This document shows positions 17,360-26,353 of a stretch of 64,000 nt of DNA, piece after piece. The notes beneath the pieces are model-generated. The model worked only from the letters and a program-made list of their open reading frames with translations, did not search any database and was not told where the DNA came from. Origin of the DNA: Microbacter margulisiae (GTDB taxonomy: Bacteria; Bacteroidota; Bacteroidia; Bacteroidales; Paludibacteraceae); assembly GCF_014192515.1 (NCBI RefSeq), contig NZ_JACHYB010000002.1, positions 1-64,000 on the forward strand. Reading direction: 5' to 3'. Made by a program: the position numbers and the translations under genes. Every line of letters begins with the position of its first letter. Position 1 is the stretch's first letter.

Positions 17360-18343
17360 TCATTCAATTTTTTTATTCTCAATAACAGCCGTCTGGCAAT
17401 TACCCGATTTGCATACCGCTGTCCGCGTACGCTTTCTTAATTGCATCTGGCTGACAAAAAGGCCCCCGATCACAATGGCAATGCCAACCATTTGCTGAAA
17501 TGCCAGCACTTCATGCAAAATTAAGGCGGCAAACACAGCCGTGATAGCAGGCATCAGATTGCAAAACACATTACTCCGTGTCACACCGATGCGGCGTACA
17601 GCCTCAGCAAACAACACAAACGCAATGAACGATGCAAACACGGCCAGCATCAGCACACTCTCCACCGAATCGGCACGCAACACCAAATGAGAAAGCTTCG
17701 GCCCGTCGAAATGGATAAAGAAAGGCATGAAGAAAAATATGCCGATCAGATTCTGGTAACCAACAATGGTGATACCGTTATAATGCGCCGAAAGGCGTTT
17801 CAACACAACCGAATAAAAGATGGCAGACACCACTGCCAAAGCAAGTAACAACAACCCTATACTATCCGTTTCGGCGCCAGATTGCGACTGGTGTCCCGTG
17901 ACAATAGCAATCACACCGCCAACCGATAACACAATGCCGGCAATATTTGCCCAAGTGACGCGTTCCTTCAGTAGAAAGTAAGCCACAACCGGGGCAAACA
18001 ACGGGATTGTTGAAATGACAACCGAAGCTGTTGTCGGACTTACACGGGTCAGGCCATATGTCTCGCCAATAAAATACAAAAACGGTTCAAACAGCGCCAT
18101 CAGCAGAAACCACTTGATATCTTCGCGCCGGGGCGTCTGCATGTAACGGGACAGATACCCGAAAGCAAACAACAGGACAGCCGATATGGACAAACGCAGC
18201 TCAAGCAGGGTTAAAACAGGGAAAGTACGCATGGCAATGTTTGTCCAGACGTACGAAATCCCAAAAAAGATCATAGCAATAATGATGGCTGCATATGTGG
18301 TAATGGGTTGAAAAAGCTTGTGCTGTCGAATTGTACTAAACAT
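17360..18343 (-). CDS. EamA/DMT-family transporter
   Basis: A 327-residue inner-membrane protein with about ten hydrophobic segments in two EamA repeats; the first begins AAIIIAMIFFGISYVW and the second after SIGLLLLALAVVSAIFYSVVL. The drug/metabolite transporter superfamily exports small metabolites or amino acids; the substrate cannot be read from sequence. The C-terminal tail is short and basic (QLRKRTRTAVCKSG). Its start overlaps the end of the PfkB gene by 8 bases, so the two are translationally linked. Confidence 0.88.
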   Translation of the reverse strand: MFSTIRQHKLFQPITTYAAIIIAMIFFGISYVWTNIAMRTFPVLTLLELRLSISAVLLFAFGYLSRYMQTPRREDIKWFLLMALFEPFLYFIGETYGLTRVSPTTASVVISTIPLFAPVVAYFLLKERVTWANIAGIVLSVGGVIAIVTGHQSQSGAETDSIGLLLLALAVVSAIFYSVVLKRLSAHYNGITIVGYQNLIGIFFFMPFFIHFDGPKLSHLVLRADSVESVLMLAVFASFIAFVLFAEAVRRIGVTRSNVFCNLMPAITAVFAALILHEVLAFQQMVGIAIVIGGLFVSQMQLRKRTRTAVCKSGNCQTAVIENKKIE

Positions 18344-19322
18344 ATGTAAGTTCCTTCATCCACTGATGAATTGTGTCCCACCGATCGGAAACAATCTTGG
18401 GACCGATCTCTTCAATGACATTGGCAGCAAGGAACGAACCGATCTGCCCCGACATTTCCAATGGCAATGAATGAATCCAACCATATAAAAACCCTGCTGC
18501 ATAAGCATCACCGGCGCCGGTCGTATCTACTCTTTTGGCTTCGTAAACAGGAACATGCAACTGGTCGTCACCATGCCGGATGATGGACCCCCTGGCCCCA
18601 ATCTTCACCACAGCAATGGAACACATGGAAGCCAATTCTGCGACTGCCGGTTCCAATTCTTTTCCTGTAAGCGCTTTGACCTCATCTTCATTTGCAAAAA
18701 CAATATCCACTTTTTCGGCAATGATCTGTTGCAGAAAATCAAGATGCTCTTCCACTACGTTGAAACTTGACAAATCAAGAGAAACAGTTACCCCGTGATT
18801 TTTCGCATAATTGATAGCGTTTCGTATCAAATCATAGTTTTGTACCAAATACCCTTCAATATGGAACAAACGGAATCCTTCAAACTGTTCGTGGCGTAAA
18901 TCTTCCGCCGACATATCAGCGCTGGCACCAAGATAGGTACACATGGTACGTTCTCCATCTGCCGAAATAAGTACAGTACAACGTCCTGAAGGTTGTTGTG
19001 AATAGAAGAAAGAGGGAACTACCCCGTTGTTGGTCGTTTCCTGACGGAAGAAATTTCCGATTTCATCCTTCCCGATCTTCCCGATAAATTCTGTGATAAC
19101 ACCGAGGCGTGCAAGAATGCTCAAGGTGTTGGATGCCGATCCACCGGCAACATAATGTGCGGTATAATGTGAAGTCTCCTTTTGTAACAGCTTCAACATG
19201 GCGTTATCTATCAACTGCATGCTACCTTTCGGAAGGTTCAGGCGATGAAGCATTTCATCAGACTCCAACACTGTTAACACGTCAACAAGGGCATTTCCCA
19301 TGCCCAGAATTTTATTTGACAT
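18336..19322 (-). CDS. PfkB-family sugar/nucleoside kinase (adenosine kinase-like)
   Basis: I choose ATG 19322 (MSNKILGMGNALVDVL), because the family fold begins there; an upstream in-frame ATG at 19349 adds nine residues without similarity. The 328-residue ribokinase-fold protein has HYVAGGSASNTLSIL near the N-terminus and the C-terminal signature DTTGAGDAYAAGFLYG with the catalytic Asp. It resembles the adenosine kinase-like group of Bacteroidota PfkB proteins; the exact substrate is open. TACCTTTG at 19372-19365 on the minus strand is a likely -7 box. Confidence 0.85.
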   Translation of the reverse strand: MSNKILGMGNALVDVLTVLESDEMLHRLNLPKGSMQLIDNAMLKLLQKETSHYTAHYVAGGSASNTLSILARLGVITEFIGKIGKDEIGNFFRQETTNNGVVPSFFYSQQPSGRCTVLISADGERTMCTYLGASADMSAEDLRHEQFEGFRLFHIEGYLVQNYDLIRNAINYAKNHGVTVSLDLSSFNVVEEHLDFLQQIIAEKVDIVFANEDEVKALTGKELEPAVAELASMCSIAVVKIGARGSIIRHGDDQLHVPVYEAKRVDTTGAGDAYAAGFLYGWIHSLPLEMSGQIGSFLAANVIEEIGPKIVSDRWDTIHQWMKELTYV

Positions 19323-19485
19323 TTTCTGCTGATTAAGTAAATATTGCAATTAAAAAAAGCGGCACAAAGGTAGCAATTTTTCCACACTCATTTTAGCATG
19401 GACTGACCAGAAAGCCATTACCTGGCAATCCACAAAAACAAACCATGCATTTGTCCAAAGCGCCATCAAAATTTAGAGGCTGGAT

Positions 19486-20754
19486 TTACAGATCAAATCC
19501 AATATCCCTGCGATAATATTTTCCTTCGAAATCAATCAGTTTGGCATTCTCAAGCGATTGCCGGCAAGCTTCATCTTTCGTAGCGCCATAAGAACTGATG
19601 GCAATTACACGGCCTCCGTTGGTCACCACATTCCCTTCTGCCAATTTAGTCCCGGCATGGAAAAGATAACTGTCTTTGATCCGTTCGAATCCGCTCATCA
19701 CTTTTCCTTTCTCATAAGCGCCCGGATAACCTCCGGCTACCAACATGACCGTAACAGCATAGCGAGGATCGAATTCCACCTTTTTCGTATCCAGATTCTC
19801 ATCAATAATGCCCTGCAGCAGATCCACCAAATCGCTTTTTAATCGCAACATGACAGCTTCAGTTTCAGGGTCGCCCATTCTGGCGTTGTATTCAATCACA
19901 TACGGATCGTTGTTCACATTGATGAGGCCAAAGAAAATAAAGCCTTTGTAAACAATGCCCTCCTCTTTCAGCCCGTTAATGGTCGGTTCAATGACCCGGG
20001 TAATAATTTTTTGACGAAATGATTCATCTACAAATGAGACAGGGGAAACTGCTCCCATTCCACCTGTATTCAAACCCTGATCGCCTTCGCCAATGCGTTT
20101 GTAATCCTTAGCTTCAGGCAAAAGCACATAATGCGTCCCGTCGGTCATGACAAACACAGAACATTCGATGCCCGACAAAAATTCTTCAATGACAACCGTG
20201 TTCCCGGCAGCTCCGAATTTTCCGCCAAGCATTTGCTCCAGCTCGCTGGCAGCTTCATCCGGATCGTGCAGAATCAATACCCCTTTACCGGCAGCCAATC
20301 CGTCAGCTTTAAGCACATAGGGAGCTTTCATGGATTGCAGAAAAGCGATACCGTCTGCCAATGTTTCAGAGGTAAAGCTCTTGTAACGCGCCGTCGGAAT
20401 TGAATGACGCATCATGAATTGTTTCGAAAAATCTTTGCTCCCTTCCAATTGGGCAGCTTCACGGTTTGGGCCAATCACCGGAATGTCACGCAACTGTTCA
20501 TCGGCAGCAAAAAAATCGACAATACCATGCACCAACGGATCTTCCGGGCCCACAATGACTACACCAATACCATGATCCAAGACTGTCTTTTTTATCCCTT
20601 CAAAATCATTCACAGCAAGATGAAGATTGGTACCTATTGCAGCCGTTCCCGCATTGCCCGGAGCAATATACAAATGAGACAAAAGAGGACTTTGACTAAG
20701 TTTCCAAGCCAAAGCATGTTCGCGACCACCACTACCTAATAAAAGAATGTTCAT
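19486..20754 (-). CDS. purD: Phosphoribosylamine-glycine ligase (GAR synthetase)
   Basis: Second step of purine synthesis: ATP-dependent joining of phosphoribosylamine and glycine. The 422-residue ATP-grasp enzyme opens with [19 protein letters not shown] and shows [35 protein letters not shown] and [14 protein letters not shown], the standard GARS signature. Length is normal and no fused PurM/PurN domains are present. It stands 49 bases below the neighbouring EamA gene and 160 bases above the PfkB gene. Confidence 0.97.
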   Translation of the reverse strand: MNILLLGSGGREHALAWKLSQSPLLSHLYIAPGNAGTAAIGTNLHLAVNDFEGIKKTVLDHGIGVVIVGPEDPLVHGIVDFFAADEQLRDIPVIGPNREAAQLEGSKDFSKQFMMRHSIPTARYKSFTSETLADGIAFLQSMKAPYVLKADGLAAGKGVLILHDPDEAASELEQMLGGKFGAAGNTVVIEEFLSGIECSVFVMTDGTHYVLLPEAKDYKRIGEGDQGLNTGGMGAVSPVSFVDESFRQKIITRVIEPTINGLKEEGIVYKGFIFFGLINVNNDPYVIEYNARMGDPETEAVMLRLKSDLVDLLQGIIDENLDTKKVEFDPRYAVTVMLVAGGYPGAYEKGKVMSGFERIKDSYLFHAGTKLAEGNVVTNGGRVIAISSYGATKDEACRQSLENAKLIDFEGKYYRRDIGFDL

Positions 20755-20803
20755 GACTGTTGGAGTTGAATAGTTGACAGATTGTATGTTGTTTATAAAG
20801 TAT

Positions 20804-21754
20804 CTAATGGCTTCTTACGGGCTCCGTGACAGGTTCAGTTACCAACGCACGTTCCACATCTTCTTTCGATTTGCTGGTTGTCACCAGATATACTCCCGCG
20901 AAAATCAAGAAAGCAGCAACCGGTTTAATCCAGGTAAAAGCCTCTTTACCCATTAAAATAGAAATCAACGACGCTACTAACGGTTGCAGATAATTATACA
21001 TGCCGATGGTTGTTGGCCGGATGCGCTTTTGGGAAAACGGAATCAGAAGATACGTAATAAATGTCGCCCCGATGAGCATGTATAAAAAACTATTCCATGC
21101 AAACAAAGGAGCATGATGAAAGATGTTAGAATTGACAAGTCCCTTAATCTCAAACGGTGAAGTAAAAATAGCAGCAAACAGAAACATCCATTTCATAATC
21201 GTCAATGGCTGATAACGCTTTGAAATGTCCCGTGTAACGATCAGAAAAAAAGCATAGGACAAACTGCTACCCATACAAAGAACATCTCCGAACACAGACG
21301 AATTATGATTGTTTCCTTCGACCTCAGTCGTAAAAATGATAGCTAAAACACCTATTAATCCTAAAAATACGCCTCCGGTTTTTTTCATGGTAATGGGTTC
21401 CTTCAAAAAAATGAAGGAAATAATCATGACCAGAAGAGGAGTAATAGTTGATACAATCGAGGCTTCAGATGAAGTGGTGCGTAGCAAACCTTCAATAAAG
21501 AATCCCTGGTTAAAAACAATACCCAAAATAGCACCCAACATCAAGATGCCCAAATCCTTCAACGGGACACGCTCCGAATGCACAAACAAAGATGTGACCC
21601 AAAACGCAATTGCACCAAACAAAAACCGGGAGTAGCTCATTGCTTCAGCTGACATCCAGTTTGGCAACAACATCTTCGAAAACGGAACGTTGGCACCAAA
21701 AATGATGGAAGCAACAACCATAGCTATATGCCCTTTGAACTTTTCCTGATTCAT
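20804..21754 (-). CDS. EamA/DMT-family transporter
   Basis: The start is set at ATG 21754 ([16 protein letters not shown]): the first membrane helix follows at once, while the 43 residues before it look non-homologous. The 316-residue protein has ten predicted membrane segments in two EamA halves ([18 protein letters not shown] and [20 protein letters not shown]). Inner-membrane transporter of unknown small-molecule substrate. It is not closely similar to the EamA protein at 17360. The C-terminus carries a repeated VTEPVTEPV tail. Confidence 0.86.
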   Translation of the reverse strand: MNQEKFKGHIAMVVASIIFGANVPFSKMLLPNWMSAEAMSYSRFLFGAIAFWVTSLFVHSERVPLKDLGILMLGAILGIVFNQGFFIEGLLRTTSSEASIVSTITPLLVMIISFIFLKEPITMKKTGGVFLGLIGVLAIIFTTEVEGNNHNSSVFGDVLCMGSSLSYAFFLIVTRDISKRYQPLTIMKWMFLFAAIFTSPFEIKGLVNSNIFHHAPLFAWNSFLYMLIGATFITYLLIPFSQKRIRPTTIGMYNYLQPLVASLISILMGKEAFTWIKPVAAFLIFAGVYLVTTSKSKEDVERALVTEPVTEPVRSH

Positions 21755-21881
21755 TATGTAATGAAATATAACAAGCTGTTTGTTAAGAATATTCTTCAAT
21801 GCAATCACATTCCTTGAAATCCTTCCAGCAGTCTGTAGATATGTTTTCAAGCAAATTAATTGAATGACGCAAAAATACAAC

Positions 21882-21917
21882 AAAAAAGCAGGAAAAGATG
21901 GATCCTCTTTCCTGCTT
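21882..21917 (-). terminator. Intrinsic terminator after the DUF6515 gene
   Basis: On the minus strand AAGCAGGAAA / TTTCCTGCTT (21917-21908 with 21895-21886) forms a 10-bp stem followed by a T run. It closes the gene ending at 21944. Confidence 0.8.
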
Positions 21918-21943
21918 CTATAGGCTTACTGGTTTAATGCAGA

Positions 21944-22705
21944 TTAATTAGCATCAACTTTAATGACTTTGTACCAAATCTGATCATTGTAAATGACCGC
22001 CTGATATTGAACGCCATCTACAATATAGTAAGTATTTCCGTCAATAATCAGTTGTTGCCCACCCTGTGGAATGCTTTGCACCAAAGCGCCCAGAGGAGGC
22101 TCAACAACAACATACTCAGGACCAACACGTTGATAATAGGCTCCAGCATAATAATAGTAAGGAATATTCATCAGGGAGAAAGTAATGAATCCCATTGGCA
22201 AAAATCTGATTCTAAAACCAACCGGAGGGGCACAAACCACATAATGACCACTGTAAGGACGGTAAAAGATGCCATTATTGAAGGCAAAACGTATGCCTGC
22301 ATGCACTCTAACAATACTTCCGGAAGGCAAAGCATCAATAGCTGCACCACGTGCCGGCCAATTATGTTCCGGTCTGTTAACGCTAACAATGCGGTTATTG
22401 ATTGTCACATTGTTCGAAGAATAGACATTTCCCGGCATACGCCCTTCTGGAGTGATATTTGGACGATTATACGGACGTTCTTTCATCATCCGATTTTCGC
22501 GCCGTTCAAGTTTCATTTCTTTCCGTTCGCCTTTCCCTTCATGCATCCTGCCTCCTCGCTCGTGATGTTCTCCTTCTCCACGTGCTGCAACTGGCATTGT
22601 TATTGAAAAAAGAAAAATAAGAGTTATCATAACGGTGTAGATGAACCGTGATTGGAACGAATATGGATTCCATGATTTAAATCGCAATAATTCAATCGTT
22701 TTCAT
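21944..22705 (-). CDS. DUF6515 family exported protein
   Basis: A 253-residue protein with a long N-terminal region followed by a signal-like helix (FIYTVMITLIFLFSITMPVAA). Then comes a highly charged Arg/Glu/His/Met segment (residues about 42-80), and a C-terminal domain with FMPMG-type hydrophobic turns, PYYYYAGAYYQRVGPEYVVVEPPLGALV and QQLIIDGNTYYIVDGVQY. The last part matches the Bacteroidota family DUF6515, whose function is unknown. It is probably periplasmic or outer-membrane associated. Monocistronic by its own terminator. Confidence 0.75.
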   Translation of the reverse strand: MKTIELLRFKSWNPYSFQSRFIYTVMITLIFLFSITMPVAARGEGEHHERGGRMHEGKGERKEMKLERRENRMMKERPYNRPNITPEGRMPGNVYSSNNVTINNRIVSVNRPEHNWPARGAAIDALPSGSIVRVHAGIRFAFNNGIFYRPYSGHYVVCAPPVGFRIRFLPMGFITFSLMNIPYYYYAGAYYQRVGPEYVVVEPPLGALVQSIPQGGQQLIIDGNTYYIVDGVQYQAVIYNDQIWYKVIKVDAN

Positions 22706-22773
22706 AAAGCTGTGTTTTAGAAGTGAATTTGGAAGCTCTTTCTACACCTTTGACCATTATCTTACTAAAAAGT

Positions 22774-23634
22774 TTAATCGACTTGTATAACAAGATAGCG
22801 AGAAACGCTCCAGAATTCCTTATAATCTTTGATATTAAGCACATAATTGCCATCTTTCTTATCAAGCGAATAGGATCCCTGAGGATGCGTCGTCAATATT
22901 TTGACTCTTTTGGAATAAAGAGGAATGCTTTTTACCTGACGAATATCAATCTTTACGAAATATTGTCTGTTGAAATCTTTCTGAAGTATTTTTTCCTGAG
23001 AAAACAAACCACCGCCACTGATAATCTTCTGCGCTTTCAATTCTTTAGCCGTACCGAACACATACCATGCAGTATTCAGTTTTGTATCTTGTGAAGCAAT
23101 CTCCTGTTGTTGTGCCTGTTTTTGAGCATTTAACGTGTTTACAGTTTGATGCAGGGTATCTACGTTTCTACTTAATTCAGTGATGGTAGCATCCTTAATT
23201 TTCAACTGGTCTGAAAGAGCCTGAATGGTCTGAATCTTTTCGTTTAAGGTTGCATTGAGCCGTGCAACAGTTTGCTCCAAGGCAGCTATGCGCAAATTAC
23301 TTCTGCTAAGTTTGTGATTCAACACAGCCAGTTTTTCCTGATTAGCTTTCAGTATCTCACTGATCTGGATCACATCATCGTTTATCTGGGTGCGGATATC
23401 AGGAGCGTTCTCATTCGATTTATTTGTTTGGATATAATTCTCCATTTCTTTGATTTTGCTGAAGTTATCTTCAATCTCATTCATCGATGTGAGATAATCA
23501 TTTGTTTCACTTTCTAGTTGTGCTTTGGCGTGCAACAAAGAATCATTTTCCTGTTGCAATTTTTTTACATCAGATGTTGGGTGACTACACGATGCAACAA
23601 GTGCCACACTGAGGATAAAAAGGAGTTGTTTCAT
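22774..23634 (-). CDS. Cbp1-family lipoprotein with long coiled coil
   Basis: The start is taken at ATG 23634, which gives a lipoprotein signal (MKQLLFILSVALVASCS); the -7 box TACCTTTG at 23702-23695 supports this. The 286-residue protein has a long heptad-rich coiled coil (about residues 25-190) and a conserved C-terminal domain beginning NTAWYVFGTAKELKAQKII and ending FWSVSRYLVIQVD. This arrangement is that of the Bacteroidota Cbp1 family, named after a collagen-binding glycoprotein of Bacteroides fragilis. Collagen binding here is not implied; a general envelope role is as likely. Confidence 0.72.
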   Translation of the reverse strand: MKQLLFILSVALVASCSHPTSDVKKLQQENDSLLHAKAQLESETNDYLTSMNEIEDNFSKIKEMENYIQTNKSNENAPDIRTQINDDVIQISEILKANQEKLAVLNHKLSRSNLRIAALEQTVARLNATLNEKIQTIQALSDQLKIKDATITELSRNVDTLHQTVNTLNAQKQAQQQEIASQDTKLNTAWYVFGTAKELKAQKIISGGGLFSQEKILQKDFNRQYFVKIDIRQVKSIPLYSKRVKILTTHPQGSYSLDKKDGNYVLNIKDYKEFWSVSRYLVIQVD

Positions 23635-23719
23635 AGCTGTGAATATTGAAAATGAGTAGATTAGTATTTCTTCCCGCTGATAAAAATTATGTGGCAAAGG
23701 TAATACAAAAAAAAGTGGA

Positions 23720-24394
23720 TTAACTCTCTTTGCCAGCAACAATTAGCACAATTTCTCCTTTAGGTGGATGAGCTTCAAAATGAGTTACCAGTTCGGGTAG
23801 CGTGCCGCGTACAGTCTCTTCATATATTTTTGTCAATTCACGGGAAACAGAGGCTTTACGTTCAGCACCTAAAACCTCTCCTAACTGCTGTAAAGTCTTG
23901 ATCAGACGGAAGGGAGATTCATAAAAAATCATGGTGTGCGTTTCCTCCGACAATTCTTTCAAACGGGTCTGCCTTCCTTTTTTTTGCGGCAAGAAACCTT
24001 CAAAGCAGAAGCGGTCATTTGGTAACCCGGAATTTACCAAAGCGGGCACAAATGCAGTTGCACCAGGCAAACATTCTACTTCAAGATCCCGTTCAACACA
24101 TGTGCGAACCAAAAGAAATCCAGGATCGGAAATGGCCGGCGTACCTGCATCCGAAACCAATGCCATTGTTTCTCCTTGTGCAATCCGATCAGCCAAAGCA
24201 GCGACTGTCTGATGTTCGTTGAATTTATGATGCGATGTCATGCGGGTTTCTATCTGAAAATGGTGCAATAAAAAACCGGTTGTACGGGTATCTTCTGCTA
24301 AAATCAGATCGACCTCCTTAAGAATTCGCAGTGCCCGAAAGGTCATATCTTCCAAATTGCCTATCGGAGTTGGTACGAGATATAATTTGCCCAT
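23720..24394 (-). CDS. rsmI: 16S rRNA (cytidine1402-2'-O)-methyltransferase
   Basis: SAM-dependent tetrapyrrole-methylase-fold enzyme that modifies C1402 of 16S rRNA in the decoding centre. The 224-residue protein starts MGKLYLVPTPIGNLEDMTFRALRIL and carries AEDTRTTGFLLHHF, ALVSDAGTPAISDPGF, LPGATAFVPALVNSG and FEGFLPQKKGRQ, all diagnostic of RsmI. It is shorter than the E. coli protein because the extra C-terminal domain is absent, which is normal in this phylum. It follows the conserved gene at 24414 by 19 bases. Confidence 0.95.
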   Translation of the reverse strand: MGKLYLVPTPIGNLEDMTFRALRILKEVDLILAEDTRTTGFLLHHFQIETRMTSHHKFNEHQTVAALADRIAQGETMALVSDAGTPAISDPGFLLVRTCVERDLEVECLPGATAFVPALVNSGLPNDRFCFEGFLPQKKGRQTRLKELSEETHTMIFYESPFRLIKTLQQLGEVLGAERKASVSRELTKIYEETVRGTLPELVTHFEAHPPKGEIVLIVAGKES

Positions 24395-24413
24395 AAGTAA
24401 AGCTCTCTAACTT

Positions 24414-25133
24414 CTAAAATTTACGCATCACCAGATTTAAAAACGCAATGACATGTGTATTATTTTCGTCCCATCCAAACGTATGTAACAACGACATAGC
24501 CTCTTCTTTGGTGGTAGCAGCATTAAGCTGGGTAAGTGTTGTATTGAATTTTTCTCCATTTCCCCCAAATAACTCACGTTGAAAACGGAACCGATCAGCC
24601 AAGGTAATGGCCTGACGCAAATCTTCCACTTTACTTTTTTGCAAAGTCTCAGCCAGAGAAGCTTCTGCCTGTAGAGCAATGGTGTCATTCAGCGATTGTT
24701 TGTTGCTGTTTAATATTTCTGCCAAAGAAGTACTTGTTCCCTTTACATGAATGGGTTCTTTTATATCTGACACGTTTTCCATAACCGGGAGTTCTGGGAT
24801 AACAACTTCAATATGCGGATCATTCATTGCGGCAGGCTGAATTGGAACAGATTCATCACTGGTAATCTTTTGTGCAGGTTCAGCTATTACTGTTGTAATG
24901 GGTTGTTGTACTTCTATTGCTTCTTCGAAATCAATTTTTTCAACTGATTTATGAGTTTCCGGTACAGGCAAATGAGAAATTTGATCCAGATCCTCTAAGA
25001 TAGCATTGACTTTACTTTTTGTAAGCGAAAGAAGAGTTGGAGAAAGGGTATTGATCTCTTTCATCCCTTTTACAAGAACTTCCAATTCGCTGATTTCCTT
25101 TTCAATTAAGGTAAATAAAATAGTTTTGTTCAT
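24414..25133 (-). CDS. Conserved protein of unknown function, divergent from tdk
   Basis: The start is placed at ATG 25133 (MNKTILFTLIEKEISELEVLV); ATG 25145 is an alternative. The 239-residue soluble protein has an N-terminal helical part, an acidic Pro/Val-rich middle (about residues 60-130) and a C-terminal helical domain with LADRFRFQRELFGGNGEKFNTTLTQL and SLLHTFGWDENNTHVIAFLNLVMRKF. I know this C-terminal pattern only from unnamed Bacteroidota proteins. Position between tdk and rsmI gives no clear functional hint. Confidence 0.65.
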   Translation of the reverse strand: MNKTILFTLIEKEISELEVLVKGMKEINTLSPTLLSLTKSKVNAILEDLDQISHLPVPETHKSVEKIDFEEAIEVQQPITTVIAEPAQKITSDESVPIQPAAMNDPHIEVVIPELPVMENVSDIKEPIHVKGTSTSLAEILNSNKQSLNDTIALQAEASLAETLQKSKVEDLRQAITLADRFRFQRELFGGNGEKFNTTLTQLNAATTKEEAMSLLHTFGWDENNTHVIAFLNLVMRKF

Positions 25134-25174
25134 AAGTTTTTCCATTGGCAGGTAACAAAATAAAACACAACATT

Positions 25175-25182
25175 TATCTTTG
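25175..25182 (+). promoter_or_regulatory. -7 box of tdk
   Basis: TATCTTTG matches TAnnTTTG exactly and lies 33 bases before the chosen tdk start. No TTG at the ideal distance is seen. Its position supports the start at 25216 rather than an upstream in-frame ATG at 25180. Confidence 0.6.
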
Positions 25183-25215
25183 CAAATCACGTGTAAAGGT
25201 ACAAAAAACAATGCT

Positions 25216-25818
25216 ATGATCTATTTTGAATCGAATTTTAATTCCACCGGGAAAAAAGGCAGTTTAGAAGTAATTTGTGGTTCAATGTTCTCAGGGAAAA
25301 CGGAAGAACTGATTCGTCGTTTGCGAAGAGCAGAATTTGCCAAACAAAGAGTTGAAATATTCAAGCCTGCTATTGATAACCGGTTTTCGGAAGATGAAGT
25401 TGTATCTCATGATCATCATTCCATTTTGTCAACACCGGTTGACTCGTCACAAAACATTCTTCTGCTGGCAGGAGATGTCGATGTCATCGGTATAGACGAA
25501 GCGCAGTTTTTTGATGATGGCATTGTTGATGTTTGTAATAAATTAGCAACGATGGGGTTCCGCGTTATTGTTGCAGGACTTGACATGGATTTCCGGGGAG
25601 TGCCATTCGGTCCTATGCCTGCTCTTATGGCAATAGCAGATGATGTCACAAAGGAACATGCAATTTGTGTTCGTTGCGGCAGTCCGGCCTATGTTTCTCA
25701 CCGATTGGTAGCGGACAACAAACAAGTACTTTTAGGAGAAAAGGATGAATATGAACCTATTTGCCGACATTGTTTTGAAGCTGAGAAACAAAAACAAAGT
25801 AAAGGCTCTCTTTTCTAA
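25216..25818 (+). CDS. tdk: Thymidine kinase
   Basis: Phosphorylates thymidine in nucleoside salvage. The start ATG 25216 gives a 200-residue type II (TK1-like) enzyme. [19 protein letters not shown] is the P-loop, [10 protein letters not shown] the Walker B/catalytic Glu segment, and a C-x2-C pair (CVRCGS) plus CRHC form the structural zinc site. AYVSHRLV is part of the lasso loop. Complete and of normal length. It is divergent from the unknown gene at 24414. Confidence 0.96.
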   Translation: MIYFESNFNSTGKKGSLEVICGSMFSGKTEELIRRLRRAEFAKQRVEIFKPAIDNRFSEDEVVSHDHHSILSTPVDSSQNILLLAGDVDVIGIDEAQFFDDGIVDVCNKLATMGFRVIVAGLDMDFRGVPFGPMPALMAIADDVTKEHAICVRCGSPAYVSHRLVADNKQVLLGEKDEYEPICRHCFEAEKQKQSKGSLF

Positions 25819-26174
25819 GAACCAACAGCCCACTAAACATGTCTGTCTTCTATTAAAAACACTCTACGTTGAATGCGTATGCATAAAGCATAAAAAATCG
25901 CAATATTGCCATCTATACTTATCAAAAAATACGAATAAAGAGTGCAAGAAGTCATGCAGAAAAGGAAAGTAACGGCTGGTGCTCCTTATTTCATGTTAAA
26001 CAAATAACAATAAACCGTCTCATTAAATCGTTATAAAACAATACTTTCATAAAAGGATCTTTGCTATCGCTTATATTTTAACCAAAATACTACCGAAAGA
26101 ATATGATCAACCAAAAATTATTTAAACCACAGAAAAAGGAGCCTTAAGCTTTCTTCTTTCCAAAATATTTCCCC

Positions 26175-26182
26175 TATATTTG
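26175..26182 (+). promoter_or_regulatory. Possible -7 box in the 535-base gap after tdk
   Basis: TATATTTG matches TAnnTTTG and lies about 170 bases before the LysM/NlpC gene. No -33 TTG is seen at the right distance. I find nothing else I can support in 25819-26353: it is AT-rich and has no conserved reading frame. Confidence 0.35.
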
Positions 26183-26353
26183 TTCCACACAAAGCAAGAT
26201 TATAAAACCTGAAAAATCGACCATGATAAAATCAACGGCTTTTCTTCTGTGTTTTGAAATCTGTGTACTTTGTAAACTTTGAATGAAAACTGGCTAATAA
26301 CAAAATAGCTTATTACTGTGCTTTTCTGATTAATAACCAAAAACATCTACACA

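Noticed and set aside
25745..25972. 75-codon frame overlapping the tdk end
   Set aside because: It starts inside tdk, shares its sequence in another frame, and has a Lys/Cys-rich random-looking tail.
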